Assembly: GCA_003864495.1 (NCBI GenBank) | Contig: ML133461.1 | Location: forward strand, 744,001-808,000 | Reading direction: 5' to 3' | Source: Nemopilema nomurai | Taxonomy: Eukaryota; Cnidaria; Scyphozoa; Rhizostomeae; Rhizostomatidae | Length of the DNA: 64,000 bases | Part shown: positions 23,296-35,451 of the stretch, piece by piece | How the letters are laid out: the number at the start of each line of letters is the position of its first letter | Numbering within the stretch: position 1 is the stretch's first letter | Notes under the pieces: model-generated | The model's database searches: none | The model's input: the letters and a program-made list of their open reading frames with translations, nothing else | What the model was told of the DNA's origin: nothing | Program-made: the position numbers and the translations under genes

Positions 23296-25194
23296 TACCA
23301 GAGATGCTGAAATACAGGCTGCTATCATACATGGTCTCTGGTTCCAAAACAGGCTGCTACCACACGTAGGAATTTTTATTCCTGTCTCTGGTTCTAAGAA
23401 AGACAGGTGCTTCGCTACTGTAAAATCTTTGGTAAAATCTGTAAAAGTGGAAGAAACGCTTCTTACTCTATTTAAATGTTACTTTGATCAGTGAACGATG
23501 CAAGAAAGGTGAATAATTGGAAATCGTGTTTCAACTTTGTGTAAGTAGTTCGTTTTAGTAAAATAGCAGTAAGTTCCTTTTGGCTACAGCAAATGAAATT
23601 TTCTTCAACTATCCACTCGGCAAGTTCACGCGACGTTTAAATTAGAATTCTGTCTTATGCACTTTTAAATTTTAATTGTGTGAAATTTTCGATATTTTCG
23701 GAAATGTGTTTGCAAAGGAGAAGATAACGTGTATAGTTTTGTATTTACTTTATTGGAGTTTTATTTGTATATTGTCATCATTTGTAATGAAAATAGGAAC
23801 TTTATTGTCAAATCGCAATTTCAAATTTGAATTTAGTAATGACTAAACTATGATATAAACTATAAATATAAGGATTAGTCTATTAAGACTAATTAAGTTT
23901 CTATTGCAATTTTTTGCAAAATACGTGCCAAAAGATGAAAGAGCATTTTATATCACACAGTATGAACTTATTGGCGCTAATGAGAATGTCGTCATAAGTT
24001 AAAATGATGAAAGACAATTCTTCAACTTATAGCTGTTAATGTTGGTTTCGCAGTTATGTTATGTTACGTTATGTTATGTTTGTGATGTTAATAAACCTTC
24101 TTCACTGTCAATTTTTCTCCTCTTTTCTCCAAATCAGTCAGGAATTAGCAGCGTTATTACTTGCACATCTATTACTTATCGATGTCCATATTAAAGTCAA
24201 TTTTTTAAGCAGAGGGACGACCAGAAAATTTCTTCTAAAAAACGTGAGAAGTGACCGAACAGCCGTAAAGTTCCCTTGACCCAAATGAACCATGGTCTAG
24301 GATTCGAAACCTGGTGTCCAAAAAATTCTTCCTAAGTGGATAAAGTCATATGCAAAAGGCGTCCAAGGGCCAAATTGATGGATTATCTCCGTATGAGTGG
24401 GACGGTGAATAAAGAAGAGCACTCTGTCTCTGGACGTTGACATTGGCTGAGAAATCAAATATTCTTTAAGCAACCACTAGCACAAAGCCACCTGCAATAA
24501 CCGTACACCTAAATATTGTTTCCGAATTCCTAAATAATTCGCTCTATAAACATTTCCGTAATAGATGTGGCAGGTGCTATATTTACACATACGAAGAGAA
24601 ATTTAAGATAGGCAGTAACCAACTTCTGCGTATTAATTATTAATTACAGTTTGGTCGTCCGGGGGATGACAACCTTGTATTTGCCATTGAAGCAAGTAGC
24701 ATTATAAGACAAGCCTTTGCAATTATGGAAGTTTTTGCATAGGCGCAACGCAATATCGGTAAAGAAATTTAAAAACAGACTGCTTTTTGCTTGGGAGACA
24801 TTTTTGCCCGGCCCCCTTTCGATTTGCGTTAAGGGTTTGAATGCAATGAATGCTTGATAACACACAATTCAGTAAGTACGGCTAATAATTGACGGGGCGT
24901 GACTTGTTTCACAAACAAGTGCTGGTAGCTAATTGACATTGCAAATGATAGGCCTAAATCATTAACAAATACAAGACTGTCTAGCCCGACGAGCCGTTAG
25001 CGAGACGTAGGAACCCCCGTCCTTGCTCGCACTCCTTCTGCAATAGTTCACCAAGTAGCAGCCCGGTATCAAAAACAAGATGGTATTAAGGACGAAATCA
25101 ATCTAGCTTCCGCTTGAATAATTCTGCTGCATAATCTTGCTCAACAGACTGCTGTATAATCTTGCTCAGCAGAAGACGCTCTTCACTGTTCAAG
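23296..25194. other. ZRANB3 3' UTR and intergenic gap
   Basis: No supported gene. AATAAA at 24090-24095 could end the ZRANB3 transcript about 0.8 kb after the stop. A short (ATGTT/ACGTT) repeat lies at about 24053-24082. A Cys-containing minus-strand frame at 24644-24865 was considered and rejected. A 25-bp unit is repeated twice at 25124-25173, probably in the 5' UTR of the next gene. Confidence 0.5.
25124..25173. repeat. 25-bp direct repeat x2, hairpin-prone
   Basis: Two 25-bp units, differing at two positions, lie directly upstream of the receptor gene start codon (25195). The second begins CTGCTG and ends near CAGCAG, so it can pair with itself. The likely position in a 5' UTR is inferred from distance only. 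Confidence 0.5.
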
Positions 25195-28100
25195 ATGGAG
25201 CCAAGGCCACGCTTTTTCTTACCATTAGCTACGATGCTCGTAATTGCACGTGAGTGTTATCGTTTCTGGCGCAACAACTCCAATGACTGCAGCACTGCCA
25301 TGTCTGCTCTTATATAATCCAACAGTCTATAGTATATAAACATATAACTTTGTCTGTCAAATGCACTGCCTTTGTCAGAAAGTCGACACAAGACGATTTT
25401 TAGGCCCTGTTTGATTCTGTCTCGGGTTTTGCCTCCTTGTTGCCAGGCTACAAAAAACGAGTTATAAGGCACTTTTATTGTGCTTGTCACTTATGCTGAT
25501 TCCCGATCCAGGTTTTTGGTAAACCAGAAATCTTCTAGTTTTTCAGCCGTGTCATATCTCCAACTTTGCAAGGCTACAGAGCATCTATTCAAATTGTTTA
25601 GACGCTGCACCAGACGCTTGAATTTTTATGGAAATTTTGTAGTCAAACTTTAGGAAATGAATTCATAGAGTTCTGGTTTAGCCCCATCTATGGCTGCTCT
25701 TTAGTTTCACGAGAATAAAATCAAATATTTTCATCAACTTTAGTGGAAACTTCCCAACTTCGATGCTTGTTTCCTTGCTTTGCGTCATAAATAGATTCTA
25801 TTTATTATAAAACAACAGCTTGTAGCCATTTTAACATCATTTCTTGGAAAATGTTTAACAGTCTTGAGATTGAATTGAAATTCGTGAAAGTATTGCCATC
25901 TTTATATAAATTTTAGCTTCGATCGTGAAATAGTGATTCGGATACGTGATCAAAAGTTTTGCAAAACACGGTTACGTTGTCTCTAAAGCTGCGATATTGA
26001 CTATTAACACCATTTAAACTACGATAGGTCTGTCGTGCTCGTGCGCCTCCGAGAAGCGCCTCTTGGAAACGCTCCTCACCAACTATTCCAACCACGTGCG
26101 TCCTGTGGAGCAGAGCAGTTCCAATCGCCCGACCGAGGTTGCTGTCACAATGAGACTGCTGCAGATATTCGAGTTGGTGGGTGACATTTTGTTTCATTAG
26201 CAATTCCCCTTAATGTATCAGCTCAGCTGACAAGTTTACACCTTTGTGTAGCTCGTAGCGTTTTAATGAAGTCATTTAAATGACATTCGTGTTATTTTTG
26301 CGATCCTTTTTCTTTTCCACACTTGTCCATTTTTCTTTACTTCAGTTGCATCTATCTTCATTCTCCTTTCTTCATTTTTTATTCTCATAATTTCAAGGAA
26401 AGGCTGACAACCTATCCACTTTTCCAACTGCCTTAAAAGTGCCTTTTTGTTTGGTCGCCTAAAGCTATTTAGAAACCAATTTGAGTACACGAAATGTACT
26501 GATAAAAGCGACAGAAACATTACGGCTAAATGTCTTTTTATCATTTGGCATTCGTATCAAAGTAGTCCTTATATCCAAAATTGACATTGATATTTGATAA
26601 AACCTAATGTTTAATAATTAAATGTATACTAAAGTAACCCTATTATTCAACATAGATGCTCTTATATTTGATATTGGCATCATCGATGAAGTACCCCTAA
26701 GATCTAATTTCTTTGACAGTTTTTATGCTTGCTTAAAAGAACCTGACAGAGTATCATAGATTGCCACTGAGTATACAAATGCATGTTCCCGTTTTGAGTA
26801 AGATGAGGCACCGGGAATGGATATCATTTAGACAACAAACATTAAGCAACATGCTACTTAAGATCACTTCAGAATACTTTCAATGTCATGTGTAAGTGTA
26901 TTGCCCCAGTCATCTAGATGAAGTGATTCGATCGCGTGAAGCTTGAAAGCAACTGTTTGGCTATCGTTGTTTTCCCATTTTAATAACATGTTTGAAATAT
27001 AATGTGAAGGTAACACTGCTTTGATGCTCATGAGATCTCAGTTTAACATGAAATCATCATTAAGATCGAATTTTTTTCATCTAGACTTTGAAACCAAACT
27101 GACAGTTAATCTAATTTCTAGAATATATCCTTCGGCTTCTGAACACCGTTAAAAATTCATTAACACAACCGTGCAAATCACTTGATATAATTATCTGCGA
27201 TTAATATTGAAGTGGAAATGATGACCAGATAGAGCTTGCGAAAATGAACTGTAAAGGGGATTATTTGGTAAATTTTCAAAATCGATCTCATTTATCGTCA
27301 AACAGGATCCACAGACCGGTTTACCTCAGCAAAACTATCGTCTGGGCGATTTATTTAACAGACACCTCTGTAGCGATTAATTGTGGGCTATCCGATGGTC
27401 TAGGAGGCCTTGGTAATTTTATCACTGACAAGACAGGCCTAATGGTAATTCTTGTGGCCCAAGAAGACCTAACCTTCTGTGTAAGCCACCAGTCACTGTC
27501 ATAAATGAGCAGCTACTTTACTAAGACTTTTATGCATATTTTTATCGATTTTTTAAAGCCTTGGTGGAATGAACTTTGCTCAAGTGCCTACATAAGATTA
27601 CTCATCAATGTATTTTGCGGTATAATGTATAACCCATGTCGTGTTTAAGCTAGCGACTGCTTTCTCGTAAATCTTACATTAATTAATTCTGCAATTCTAG
27701 GAAGAGAAGAGCCAGGTTCTGACATCCAGTGTCTTCATTCTCCAGGTACACTGAATCAATCTTTCTTTTGAGAAACAAAAATTGTTACAGCACGTTGAAA
27801 ACATTTTACTTCGATTTGCTGCAACAATGTTTCTCATATTACCTATCTTTGATGTTAACTTGAACTTTTCACAGTCGCATTTTTCAAATCGCTGTCGATA
27901 TCTTTATTGTGAACGAGGCAATCTAAGCTTTAAACCGAGGCAGTATTATGGCTGCCTCGATTCTCTAGCCTAGACAAACTGCAAACTGCCAAAGCCTCTC
28001 GTTGCTGCAACATAAATATGGAAGGAGAATTTCTGTCTCTCTTTTGGTGCTGATTTTGAGCACCTACTTTTGGGATTAAAATGTGTCTTCTTCTTCTAGA

Positions 28101-31100
28101 AATGGAAGGATACCCGCCTTCTTTGGAACATGACTGAGTTTGGGAATGTCTCGCAGATTCTACTACAACCAAGTAAAATATGGACACCGGATATTATTGT
28201 CATAAATAAGTAAGTCAATTGAAGCGGAATGGAAACTCTTGAATGAATTTTCATCCACAACAAAAATCGCTCCTGAAGTCGGATAGCCTAAATGTTGCTA
28301 CATAAATTTCCTAACGATTTCTTGCACAAGATCTGTAGGACAGATGCAAACACGAAGCATTTCTTACCGGTTTTATGGGGCATTCGGATTCTTCCAACGA
28401 ATCTTGATGAATGAAAGCCAAAGACCGAGGTCTAATGTTTTTGGTAATTACACAAAATTTCGCCAAATGCTATTACCTGGAGAGAAATCTGTTGGCAATG
28501 GTGCTGAAATATAGGCTCTTGAATATCTATATTTGTTATTCACACGCACTCAAACTGAATTGCTTGTTTCTGTTCTCTGCTCAGCCTGTTATCCATTATG
28601 TTATCTTGAATTTTAGTGCGGTGAGCGAATACAGTGGAAGAAGAGTTGGCATGACCGCCCCTGTACATGTTAGCCTTGATGGGGAGATTATCTGGTACAG
28701 CAATATAATCATCAAGACGTATTGCAAAATGAAAGTCCGATACTTTCCATTTGACGAACAGTTCTGCCCCATCAAGCTGTCATCTTGGTCTCATAATGAA
28801 ACCGAGGTCATTCTCAGATTTGCTGAGGATACGTCCGAACTGCTGAAAAACTATTCTGGTTTGTAATTTTCCACTGAGTTTCGAGCATTCTTCATTCAAC
28901 ATAATTAAACAGCATTTGCTGGTCGACATTATATAAAGAAGGAAGAACAAAACCAGAAACATGAAAGAAATGCTGGATTTTCAAAATACCAGGATATAGC
29001 ATGATTAGGAAACGCTGATAAAATAACTCTTCTCATATTGTAACATTTTGTAACTCTTCTCATATTGTAACATTCCACTGCGTACGTTCTTGGTAAGACC
29101 CTCACTGTAAATAGATATCTCTGTACCATGACTATCTTTCTAAAATATCTTTGTGTTGGTGACAACTGAAATTTTCAATTTATAAAATAAACCCTAAGAC
29201 GATTTGACATTAGACAAATTTGACAACGCACTTTTCTTTTCCAGCAAACAGCGCATGGGATCTTGAGAAGTTCTTCTTACGGCGTGAAAACACGACATTG
29301 GCTTTCTTGAACCCGCGAACGCCCAAAACCATGCTGAACTACATCATCAAACTGAAGCGAAAGTCCTTCTACTACTTCGTGTATCTATTTGCCCCGTGTC
29401 TCCTCTCATCAGCGCTGATGGTAATGATTTTTGTCCTGCCACCCGACTGTGGGGAGAGAATGGTGGTCGGGATCACTTCGATGCTTGCACTTACGGTCTT
29501 CTTCTTGCTCGCTGCAAAAAACATCCCCGAGACTTCAGAAGATGTTCCCCTGATGGGAAGGTAGGCTTGAGCCTTTATGTTTATGGCATTACCCTCGGTG
29601 AATGAAGCTACATGAATATTTTTTTTATATGGCTTTCATCGAATTATTCAAACCTTTGCTAGTTAATTAATCATTAATCTGTACTTCTGGTTATAGTACT
29701 GATAGTTATTTAAAAGGCCAGACATTTTGCCCCCACTGTTATTGAGAAATTCGAATCTAGTCAAATCCCCGATACGCAATGCCAGATTCCGTATGGAAAT
29801 TCCCACTTAAAAGGGGTCTCCCTAGGGTTGAAGCCGATTTGCTTTTCTGTGGACCTTGCCATTCTCGTTGTCTGAAAATGCATTTTTAATGAAGATGACT
29901 GCTTTGCCACCGCTGTATCCGCAAAAGTCCTTTTCAAATTATCACTGACCACAGATGACCCAGTAGTGTTTTTAGTTGATGACTTCAATTCAAGTCTTTC
30001 AATTCTGTTCTATTCGGTTTGCTTGACTCTTGCCTTGCTTTTTGTGCGCTGTTCTCATTGAAATTTTTGCACCCTTTGAAGTGTCTTCGCACACACTTCA
30101 ACACGCTTTCAAGTATTCTGAGTATCTTGAGAATGATTGAAGTTGGTCTCTGTATATGTACCCTACACCTTCTCCCCTTCCATTTGAGAAGTCAATTTAT
30201 ATTGTCCTCGTTTGTTCGGCCCTGGAACTCCGCCTAAGATTTAACGTACCAGGGTCATTCGGATACGGCTATTTCAGCAAAAAACCAAAAGCAGGTCACT
30301 AGGGAACTGCTAATGTCACTAGGGATTCTTCGAGATACCCCTTGGGAACTTTTACTCCAAATGATTTCAAGTCTTCTGTATAAACACTATACCAATCTTG
30401 TACGTTTTTAATGACTACATTGTGAACATATCCTGCTTAATATTATTAAGAATACACCGTCGTTACGCAATGAAAAGGAAGTGCCAAAATGCTGGTAATG
30501 CAGATGATGCTTGCATGGTTAGCAAAAGTCTAAGGTGGTTAACAAAAGCAACGCCAAATGCATACATAACAAACAAGTTTCCCTAGTTTCGAGGCACTCA
30601 CACTGCACGTTTACACATTAAATACGTTGTACAATTAGAAATCGGGAATTTTCTCCGTTAGAATTACAGAAAAAGCACCTGCAGAGATTTCTCTACCAGA
30701 CGAAAACTTTTCAAGGCGAAAAATCAGTTGAAAATGAGAGTGAAATTTCTGCAATGTTTTTATCAACCATTAATCTTATTTTCCTGTCAATCGCTCAAAG
30801 GCCATTCAACTGATTGGCTTTTTCATTATTGCAGATACTACTCAATAACTCTAGTTACGATGTCAATAGCCCTGTTTTGCACCTCAGTCGTCCTTCGGTT
30901 CCATCATTCTTCTTCAAAAGTGCCAAAATGGATAAAGGTATGTTATACCATGTCGCATCTTCATTATAGTCAACCTGTAATAGAACGCCGTGCCATTTTG
31001 TAAAAAAAGGATGCGATGTCATTAATACTCTGTGTCTGGAAATGAGTGTTGCCAATTCATCTTAACATTTCTTTCTTGGAATTTTGTAACATTGTGCAAA

Positions 31101-33789
31101 CACCAGAAAGCCAACAAGCTATAAATATTCTACGCGGAAAGCCTTATACAGTGCGCTCCTTCTAATGGAAGCATTATGCAGTCGATATATTTGCAGGGCG
31201 CTCCTTCTTATGGCAAACCAAAGCTCAACCTCCAGTTTAACGCCTGGTTCATAAGATGCCACATCCACAGTCAATTTCTATGGTTATTTATAATATCACT
31301 CCCCATGCTTGAATTGAAAATATCATTGATGAGTAAGCTATTACAGTTCGGCTTTAAACATTGGATGAGTGTTTTGTATCAGAAATCATAATCTCGTATA
31401 CGCATTGTGTTTTGTTGAGCAAGAGTAAGACTTTAAGTCAGTAAATTAGCAGAAGTAGCTCATCATCAATGAACAACTGAGCCTTATTTGAGCCTACTGC
31501 TAGGTAACAGCCTCCTCCGCATTCCTCCAGATTCTCGTGCGCTTGGCAACTCTGCTTCAAAACTCCACTATTAGACTTCATTCTCCCAACTCCCCGCCTA
31601 AAGAAACTTTCACTAGTTGCAATGGTTTGCACGTGGAAATGAGCGGGCCTTCTTTTGTTGTCTTCTCCAGACCATCGCTTTGGCCGCGAAATTGCCACTT
31701 CTACAACAACATCTTTGTCTATAAAATGTTTCGCCTTGAGCACCAGAGCTACCGATCTATGCCTTTCCTTTCCAGTTTTTCCTAATCAGATCATCGTAAT
31801 AGTATCTTCACAAATCTTCCTTTAGTTTTCTTTGTTTTAGCAGACTCTCTTGTTTTTTTCTGTCGGCCTTTTCTCATAAAGGCAGCCATTCATCATGTCA
31901 GTGCTTTTAGGCCCGTTTGCGCAGCCTCTAATGTTCAATTAACATCTGCTGTTAATTGACAATGGACGTTTTGTAACAATAAGTGCAGTATGAGGTCAAC
32001 CTTGTAGCAGCCAAAACAAGGGTTACGACAGAAGATCGATTGTGACAGAAGATCACGTGTCGTGTTTAGATCCATCGTTGGTTTAAGAGTATTCAGTTAG
32101 GATGCTTTTGTTTTTCTAGGTGTTTAGACAATATTTTCGTTACTTTTTTATCTTCCTTTTGCTGTTAATGCTTTTTGGTACTGAAGGCTATGTTGCTTTA
32201 GTATCTTAAACATATGCCGAATGTGTGATATAATATGAACTACTTTTCCGATATAATATGTTAGTTGCGAAGAAAACACAAGCTTTTGAGTATGTCACTG
32301 CATTTTGATACAGTTTTTGTGAATGATGTGTCGCATTTCATTTAACCTCTTTCGTGTATGCTCTTTGAAATCTCGCTTTGTAAATGCGATGCCAGTCACA
32401 AAGTAATGCAGAAGGAGAAATACAGCCTTTGTTGATTCAAATACTCACTACAGCTTTCATAGACTTGAGAGCCACAAGTGTCTCTTATCACTACATAAAG
32501 CTCCATTTTATTCCAGGTGTATATCCTTCGGCGCTTAGCCTACTTGGTAAGGATAAAAACTCCTCAGAACTCTAAACCCTCGATGAATGACGAAAAGGGT
32601 TCGTACACAAAGTTTTATTTCTACTGCAGCTCTTAATGTGTAGATTCGATTTTATAAGTTACCATTTTGAAGTTTCGCTCCACCGCAGCTCGACAGTCGT
32701 ATTTGTATTTTCCAAACAAACTATGGACATGACAGAATTTTCGGAAGAAGGGCATACTTCAAGTTCATGACTTCCTTTATTACTCGGAGCTTCAATAATT
32801 TTTATTCTATGGATTTACCACCTTTGGCATCTTCCCAAATTAAAAAAATTTAGCCATTGAAAAACATTAAGAGCGACATTTACCCTTGAATTCAATGCAT
32901 TGACTTGCACAACAGACAAACATGACTTATTTAACGAAAGAGTATTAATATACTACATCCTTTGTTCTTAAATGCTTATCATGAAAATCTGGTTCCCGAA
33001 AATTTTTGTCTGTCAAAACTATTAATTCATTTTTAGTTTTGTCTTCCTTGTCTTCAGCCTGTCTTTCAAACATGCTTGACTTCTGTATTTTGTGTCATAG
33101 GTTAAAAATATATCATAAGCGACTGTTCATGTCATCTTGCAATCGTAGGAATCCCCGTCTCTATCTCTCCAATGCATGGTCATCGTCCCAGACATTGTCA
33201 TGAATTTTTTATTTAGATTCATTACTTTAACCTAGTGGCGCCTTTCACCTGACTTAAGATTATTATATACGTTAAGTCAAACTTCCTAAATAAAGGTTAG
33301 GATTCGTGCCAGACTGCATACATTTGTCCCGTACCATTTTCAGTAGATTTTAAAGAGCTATTCAATTATAGTGAAGGAGAACAGAACAGAACCCTGTCAA
33401 AATTGAAAAAATTGAATTTTTACCAATGCCAATGCAAAATTTGTGAGCATGCTATGTTAGTGTATATTGATCAACGTATAAGCAAGTTTAACAGCTATAA
33501 GACCCCCTCTATTCCTGTTGTAGAAGACATAAGCCAATACAAAATGAAAGGTCGCACTGTGCCATTTCACGGAGAAGACAGCGGTCTCGTTTTGATGGCA
33601 GAGCAACTGATTGAAGATGCTGAGAACGAGGCTGTCAGTGATGAATGGAAGCTTGCTGCAAAAGTGCTCAATCGATTCTTTTTGTGGTCGTACATTGCAG
33701 CCACTGTGTTTGGGATAGGGGGGATCTTCATTCAGGCTCCTGGCTTTATCGTGGACATGCAAAACACTGTGCCAGACTATGCAACTTAG
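25195..33789 (+). CDS. nicotinic-receptor-like Cys-loop channel subunit
   Basis: Exons: 25195-25249, 26028-26176, 27701-27745, 28100-28209, 28617-28858, 29245-29560, 30835-30937, 32517-32546 and about 33358-33789. All phases join, giving about 493 residues, a normal length for the family. The last acceptor is uncertain: 33358 keeps phase, but 33344 has a better splice context and would need one more exon. Seen in order: signal peptide (about 1-25); ligand-binding domain starting SEKRLLETLL; loop A WTPD; Cys-loop C156-x13-C170 with YFPFDEQFC; loop B Trp (SSWSHNE); M1 (about 242-265), M2 (about 273-292), M3 (about 307-330) and M4 (about 457-475). Loop C lacks the paired cysteines of alpha subunits, and the loop D Trp position is Phe (SSVFILQ). 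M2 keeps Glu at -1' and Leu at 9', which favours a cation channel, but has Val at 2' and Lys at 20'. The ligand is unknown. Confidence 0.9.
26272..26544 (-). CDS. possible small secreted peptide ORF inside receptor intron 2
   Basis: A 90-residue frame with a true ATG begins MIKRHLAVMFLSLLSVHFVY, which looks like a signal peptide (basic start, hydrophobic core). A strongly basic stretch follows (FRRPNKKALLRQLEKW), then a Lys/Arg-rich tail with only one cysteine. It lies antisense in the intron between 26176 and 27701. No similarity is recognised and no splice partner was found. It may be a chance frame; the signal-like start is the only reason to list it. Confidence 0.2.
   Translation of the reverse strand: MIKRHLAVMFLSLLSVHFVYSNWFLNSFRRPNKKALLRQLEKWIGCQPFLEIMRIKNEERRMKIDATEVKKNGQVWKRKRIAKITRMSFK
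31438..31743 (-). pseudogene. possible relic of a LamG-like repeat exon
   Basis: A minus-strand frame antisense to the receptor gene ends with NKAQLFIDDELLLLIY. It resembles NKREAKLFIDDVYVGRY in the last exon of the gene at 44795-58258, and a KSNSG segment upstream recalls the RRNSG of that exon. Spacing is shorter, the conserved Trp is absent and the frame stops before the conserved GGVIV-NG strand. It reads best as a decayed exon of the same family. Similarity is short, so chance is possible. Confidence 0.3.
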
Positions 33790-35295
33790 GGCTGGGAACT
33801 AACCAGCTTCAGTCACATGCAATATTTTGCTGTCAAAGCACCGAAAGCATCCCTACCAAAGTTGCTTTTGACTTTCTTTTTAACGATATATCCTTCATGG
33901 AAGTGCGTTAGAGGGGCCAGTGAGAGTCACCTTTTGAGTCTCGAAAGCGGCCTAGGCATGCATCATATATTTCGAAAGACTAAAATCACGACCATTGAAT
34001 TCCAAGCTTTGCTTTGATTTTAATTCAATTTTATTATACAGACGACATGTTAGATAAGAAATCTTTCAGGTTAGTGGATACAAAGCAGGGACTCATTTTA
34101 AGATATTGACGTTTAAACATTCCGACACTCGTTTCTTTTGTGAGTAGTTATCAAATTTTGACTATGTTAATCATTACGATAACTTGGTTAATCACATCTT
34201 CGGTAAAAATCAGAAATGTGTAAAATATGTTCAATAGGTACGGAACTTCTACCTCTCCTTCTTTGACGGAAGTTGTGCTTGACCGACTCTGTTGAGTAAA
34301 ATTTAACTTCTGTGATTCAAAGATGATCACTGTGCATAGTTCTTAGTTCTTTTGCTTAAGTGGGATTATTCTTTCCGAGTAAATACTCTTTGATATCTTG
34401 CATTTGAAATCGGCTATAAATCAACTTGCAAAGGCAAAGACATTTATTTTCTATAGCTGATGTTACTGGGCATACTTGTAAACTTATGCTTGATTGACAG
34501 AATCTACATCTTATCGAAACATCATCAGAATTTTCTTTGTCAAAATTGCTATCCCAGGTTTTGATGCACTCTTTCGCCACTTTTAATCTTTCGTATACCG
34601 TTGCTATCTGAGAATCTTCCCGCGAATGCAAATTTCCACCCGGTCCTACGATTCAGCGAATATTCTATCAACCAATTGTGAAACCATAATAATGTATTCA
34701 GATATTATCTTAAGCATTCCAATATCGTAGCTTCTCATAGCAATAATGAGATTGATTCTCCCGAGAATCCGAAAATCAGACACTAAAGCAATAAATCTTT
34801 AAAGAGATTTTGTATTATCTGAAAGCCCCAGTTGACTTTAAATCAATCTGCTCAGAAGTGTTCGAGAACTCCCAAGCTGAGAGATTAATTCGATTTTCAA
34901 AAGAGCAACCAATGTCGAAATAACGAAAGTTTTCATGCTGATGAGACTGATTTGTCATGAAGTATATTTTTAATTGACTGACAAGAAGAATTTCAAACAA
35001 GATTGCATTTTGGCCGTAGTGAACTCCCTGGAAGTTGACAATGTCAATGTCAAGTGAATGGTAAAACCATTCTGAAACTCTGTAATTTGTAAGCTGCTAT
35101 TTCTGCAAGCAGATTTATAGCTTCAAACGCAAATCATTTCCAAATGGGCTAAAAAAGTGGGCGATGACTAGTTTAATCTTAATGAATTGTTTCTCGAAAG
35201 TTGAGTTCGCTGATGGCTGCAATGGTTTTGGCATGTCAATGTTGTTAATGACCATACCAAATTTACTGTTTCTTTGTTTTTGCATTATGGTCCAA

Positions 35296-35451
35296 GGATG
35301 GTAATTAATGATTAGAATCATCTCTTGGAAATTGGATGGTTATCAATGATTAGAATTATCGAATTATCTCTTAAAAGTTGGATGATAATTAATTATTATA
35401 ATTATCGAATTATCTCTTAAAAGTTAGATGGTAATCAATGGTTCTAATAGT
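35296..35451. repeat. minisatellite, about 46-bp unit, 3.5 copies
   Basis: Units start at 35296, 35334, 35380 and 35426, each with a GATGGTAAT-like head. The second and third share ATTATCGAATTATCTCTTA and are both 46 bp. The first is shorter and the last is partial. Very AT-rich. Confidence 0.75.

Noticed and set aside
24644..24865. Minus-strand frame with three cysteines (LCKNFHNCKGLSYNATC) resembling part of a PAN/apple domain
   Set aside because: Cysteine spacing does not fit the usual apple pattern, no splice partners were found, and only one short exon-like piece exists.
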